Below are positions 61,586-64,000 of a stretch of DNA of 64,000 nucleotides, piece after piece (the stretch's first letter is position 1; every line of letters begins with the position of its first letter). The stretch lies in NCBI RefSeq assembly GCF_006716465.1, contig NZ_VFPB01000002.1, forward strand, positions 372,001 through 436,000, written 5' to 3'. The position numbers and the translations under genes were made by a program. The DNA comes from Pseudoxanthomonas sp. 3HH-4. Lineage in GTDB: Bacteria > Pseudomonadota > Gammaproteobacteria > Xanthomonadales > Xanthomonadaceae. A model generated the notes under the pieces. That model did not search any database, had not been told where the DNA came from, and was given only the letters and a program-made list of their open reading frames with translations.

Positions 61586-61908
61586 TCCAATCCTCCTTCG
61601 TCTGGGAGCTGGGAATATAGCGGCCTTTCCGGCCGGTGCTGCAACGTATCTTCAGCCTGGATTGGCGTACGTGGACGCAGCGTGAAATTGCGGGAAATTT
61701 TGCGTATTCCGACGCGAATCCATCGATTCCAAGGATGGAGTTGCAGGACGTGATCGACGATCACATCGTATCCGTGCCGCCGATCCCACCCTGGGTCGTG
61801 GACAGCCGCGGCTTTTCATCCAACAGCCTGCCGATCATCGTCCGCCGGACCAGCACGTGATGGCGGGCGAACGACACGGGCAGCGTGGCGATGAGTAAGG
61901 GCATGAGC
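61586..61908. other. 323-bp region without a supported gene
   Basis: Holds the lipoprotein promoter on the minus strand (TATATT at 61619-61614). A plus-strand frame at 61636-61860 encodes 74 residues with no recognisable motif and no ribosome site. The stretch 61680-61770 is clearly less GC-rich than its surroundings, which hints at foreign or decayed sequence. I see no RNA gene. Confidence 0.4.
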
Positions 61909-62469
61909 TCAACAATCGGACCGGCCACGTTTCCCGAACCCCATTTTGCGACTGATGAAGTGTTTCTCGCGAAGTGATTGGAACCACGCCACGACCACAT
62001 GCAGCAGCACCAGCCCCAACAGCATCCAGGCCCCATAGACATGCACATACCAGGCCACCGCACGACCCGTCTCATCATCAGGAGGCACGAACAGCGCAGG
62101 CACCTGGATCCCCGCGCACAACGTGCGATCCGCCCCCATCCACACCCAGATGACGTGCCCACTGACAGGTAGCGCGAGGATCAGCAAATAGAGAAGGCCG
62201 TGCACCGCGCTTTTGGCGTACCTACGCCAGCGCGGCATGTACTCTTCCGACATCGGCAGCGCGAGCCGCAGGGTGAGGCGCACCAGCATCAGGCCCAGGA
62301 TCAGGACGCCGAGACGGAAATGGACCGACAGCAAGGCATCGGAGGTCGTTCGCGTCGTCCAGTGCTCCGCTGCGAATCCGAGCATGAGCTGCACCGCCAG
62401 CAGGAAGGCCAAACCCCAATGGAGCACACGCAGGGCGAGCGGATGCCGTTTCGAAGGCTGCTCGCTCAT
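61909..62469 (-). CDS. Cytochrome b561-family inner-membrane protein
   Basis: 186 residues, four membrane helices with the heme-ligand histidines of the bacterial CybB type: LALRVLHWGLAFLLAVQL, LLSVHFRLGVLILGLM, AKSAVHGLLYLLILALPVSG and VHVYGAWMLLGLVLLHVVVA. It shuttles electrons from the quinone pool. The start at 62469 overlaps the upstream gene by ATGA, so it is made together with the exported intradiol-type protein. Confidence 0.9.
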   Translation of the reverse strand: MSEQPSKRHPLALRVLHWGLAFLLAVQLMLGFAAEHWTTRTTSDALLSVHFRLGVLILGLMLVRLTLRLALPMSEEYMPRWRRYAKSAVHGLLYLLILALPVSGHVIWVWMGADRTLCAGIQVPALFVPPDDETGRAVAWYVHVYGAWMLLGLVLLHVVVAWFQSLREKHFISRKMGFGKRGRSDC

Positions 62470-63131
62470 GGCCTGCATGTCGGATACCCGGGAATATTGC
62501 GGCCGAGCACGATGTCGCGCCGTGCCTGCCAGCCGCCCGCGACGCGCCGTGGCGTCACGATCCCGCTGCCGCCTCGCCCCTGATCGGCCTTCCGGACAGT
62601 CGCTGGCGTCAGGTGCGGGTCGTCCCGGAACAGGACGTCGTCGATGTAGTAGAGCGCGCAGCCAGGCTCGATGACGTATAGGTGGATGTGTTGCGGCATG
62701 GTCGTGCCCGGATAGCTGCCGGGACGCACGGTGAGGAACGTGTACCAGCCCCCGGCATCACTGGTGGCCCAGGCGCGCAGGCGGCCGTGTCGCCGGATGC
62801 CAGCGTCGCGGCTCGAGCGCTCCCCCGGATATACCCCGCCTTGGTTCGTCTGGTGCGCATACACGATCACGCCGCCGCGCGGATGTCCGGCGGCATCGAG
62901 GACCCGTCCGGTCAAGCGCAAAGGCTGGCCCGGTTCTCCGTCGGGTGCCAGCAGGGCCGTGGCCGGTGGATGGGCTGGCAACCCAATGAGTGGCACCTCG
63001 CAATCCTCGCAAGGCAGACCGACGATGGGCGTGGCCGCACCCGCTGGCGTGCTGGCGAGGAACAGCCACAATGCCATTGCCAGCTTGAAGCGGAAGACGG
63101 GGATGAAGGGCGGGTACGCAAGACGTGGCAT
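62466..63131 (-). CDS. Exported intradiol ring-cleavage dioxygenase-like protein
   Basis: 221 residues. A signal peptide (LAMALWLFLASTPAGA) precedes a beta-sandwich domain of the intradiol dioxygenase family: GRVLDAAGHPRGGVIVYAHQ (first Tyr ligand), GGVYPGERSS (second Tyr), GWYTFLTVRPGSYPG and MPQHIHLYVIEPG (two His). All four Fe(III) ligands of a protocatechuate-dioxygenase-like site appear present. Secreted members are scarcely characterised. Overlap with cytochrome b561 suggests a linked redox function in the periplasm. Confidence 0.85.
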   Translation of the reverse strand: MPRLAYPPFIPVFRFKLAMALWLFLASTPAGAATPIVGLPCEDCEVPLIGLPAHPPATALLAPDGEPGQPLRLTGRVLDAAGHPRGGVIVYAHQTNQGGVYPGERSSRDAGIRRHGRLRAWATSDAGGWYTFLTVRPGSYPGTTMPQHIHLYVIEPGCALYYIDDVLFRDDPHLTPATVRKADQGRGGSGIVTPRRVAGGWQARRDIVLGRNIPGYPTCRP

Positions 63132-63257
63132 CGGGATCTCCGGCGGGATGTGCTCGGGAAGAGCACGCTTCGGACGGTTCCGTTAACGACGACTCGCGTG
63201 TTAACACTCCGCTTCCTTTGGCCCTCCCGCTCTCACGACCCTCCAGACAATGAGGCC

Positions 63258-63818
63258 ATGAGGGCCGCTCTCGATCCCACTGACATCGCCGGTCATGTGC
63301 AGGACGCCCGCCGGGGGTCGCAGACCGCCTATGCCTGGCTCCATCGCACGTTCGCGCCGCTCGTATACGCCACCCATCTGGGCATGACCTCGCGTGCGCG
63401 AGCGGAGGAGCTGACCCAGGAAACGTTCGTCATCGCCTTCGGCAGGCTGGACCAGTTGCGCGACGCGGCGAGCTTTGGCCCCTGGATCGCCATGATCGCC
63501 CGCCGGAATCGACCGCATGGAGACATGGACGAGCGGGATCTGGCGGAAGCCGACGAGCCCGCCTGGACCGGCACGGGTCCCGAATCGATGGCACAGGCAG
63601 ATGAAGCACTGCGCGCGATCCGGCGGCTTCCCGAGGCCTACCGCGAGACCCTGATCCTTCGCCTGGTTGAAGGCTTGAGTGGCCCCGAGATCGCCAACCT
63701 CACCGGACTGAAGCCGCCGTCGGTTCGCGTGAATCTCCATCGCGGCATGGCCCAGTTGCGTCAGGCTCTGGGGATCGCCGCAGAGGACAAGGATAAGGAT
63801 GATGCCCGAGACACCTGA
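63258..63818 (+). CDS. RNA polymerase sigma factor, ECF subfamily
   Basis: 186 residues. Region 2: YAWLHRTFAPLVYATHLGMT, ELTQETFVIAFGRLDQLRD, SFGPWIAMIARRNR. Region 4: IRRLPEAYRETLILRLVEGL, GPEIANLTGLKPPSVRVNLH. The linker between them is short. It overlaps the next gene by 17 bases, the layout of a sigma/anti-sigma pair. Confidence 0.85.
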   Translation: MRAALDPTDIAGHVQDARRGSQTAYAWLHRTFAPLVYATHLGMTSRARAEELTQETFVIAFGRLDQLRDAASFGPWIAMIARRNRPHGDMDERDLAEADEPAWTGTGPESMAQADEALRAIRRLPEAYRETLILRLVEGLSGPEIANLTGLKPPSVRVNLHRGMAQLRQALGIAAEDKDKDDARDT

Positions 63819-64000
63819 TCCGTTGTGGGATCCCGACCTGCCCGGCGACGAAGTGCTGCAGCGCCTGACGTCGCTGCTCGGCGCTTACCGTTACGCCCCC
63901 CACCGCGACCATGCGTGGTCGATACGGCCGGTGCGTGTTCCCCGCGCACGCAGGCGTCGAATGATGCTTGCAGGCGTCGCGGCGCTGGCCGCATGCGTAG
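63802..64000 (+). CDS. Probable anti-sigma factor (3' end cut by window edge)
   Basis: Sixty-six codons are visible. The N-terminal 50 residues are polar (PDPLWDPDLPGDEVLQRLTS), then RRRR and a hydrophobic stretch MMLAGVAALAAC that starts a transmembrane helix. Overlap with the sigma gene and this topology point to a membrane-bound anti-sigma factor; no zinc motif is seen in the visible part. Confidence 0.6.
   Translation, partial: MPETPDPLWDPDLPGDEVLQRLTSLLGAYRYAPHRDHAWSIRPVRVPRARRRRMMLAGVAALAACV

Noticed and set aside
61636..61860. 74-residue frame in a lower-GC patch
   Set aside because: No ribosome site, motif or family; overlaps the lipoprotein promoter region.

Overview
The window is 64 kb of high-GC, gene-dense bacterial chromosome. 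The gene set (two TonB-dependent receptors, many GGDEF/EAL proteins, an ECF11-type sigma factor with a ChrR partner, Tat and lipoprotein signals, short intergenic gaps, an apparently leaderless gene) fits a gammaproteobacterium of the Xanthomonadaceae (Pseudoxanthomonas or Stenotrophomonas-like). That placement is inference from gene content, not a search result. I saw no tRNA, rRNA, insertion sequence, phage module or CRISPR array.

Layout. 1-15 kb: the start of a 23S rRNA pseudouridine synthase gene (cut by the left edge), two membrane c-di-GMP enzymes, a DeaD-type RNA helicase, a small sigma factor with a membrane partner, a YbcJ-like S4 gene inside a perfect 307-bp tandem duplication, a ClpP-fold lipoprotein, a decayed OmpA fragment, a haloperoxidase with an added export signal, and a third, large c-di-GMP protein. 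15-31 kb: LysR/DoxX pair, a secreted beta-propeller, an HD protein, then a MarR/periplasmic protein/redoxin module behind a palindromic operator, a 912-residue NHL plus FG-GAP protein, a lipid hydroxylase, a GlxA-like regulator, a GNAT enzyme, a DUF1615 lipoprotein and a fused double DUF1428 protein. 31-42 kb: an orphan TonB receptor, a putative DNA-repair radical-SAM pair, an outer-membrane barrel, and an iron-uptake operon (siderophore receptor, DUF3649, PepSY reductase-like protein, DUF3325) with a Fur-box-like site. 42-51 kb: the most interesting region, an ECF11 sigma/ChrR pair facing an overlapping operon for membrane fatty-acid remodelling. 51-64 kb: methyltransferase, SulP transporter with a structured leader, a 38-residue lysine-rich protein, a Zn-protease-like protein, SDR/AraC and LysR/metallo-beta-lactamase divergent units, an L,D-transpeptidase with a small lipoprotein, cytochrome b561 with an intradiol-dioxygenase-like protein, and a final sigma/anti-sigma pair cut by the right edge.

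How it works together. In the 42-51 kb region a zinc-binding ChrR-type anti-sigma factor and its sigma factor overlap by GTGA. Three sites of the form GCATCC, 18 bp, TA (each spacer ending in CG) lie exactly in front of the sigma gene, of a divergent secreted-protein gene, and of the desaturase-led operon. The operon runs desaturase, FAD amine-oxidase-like protein, DUF1365, cyclopropane-synthase-like enzyme, DUF1295, second cyclopropane-synthase-like enzyme, lipocalin, with four ATGA overlaps. By analogy with the Rhodobacter sigma-E/ChrR singlet-oxygen response this should rebuild membrane acyl chains, possibly to methylated, cyclopropane or furan fatty acids, under photo-oxidative stress.

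Other points worth checking are the exact S4-gene duplication, mutually exclusive hairpins in the SulP leader, and the MarR operator placed over a leaderless promoter.
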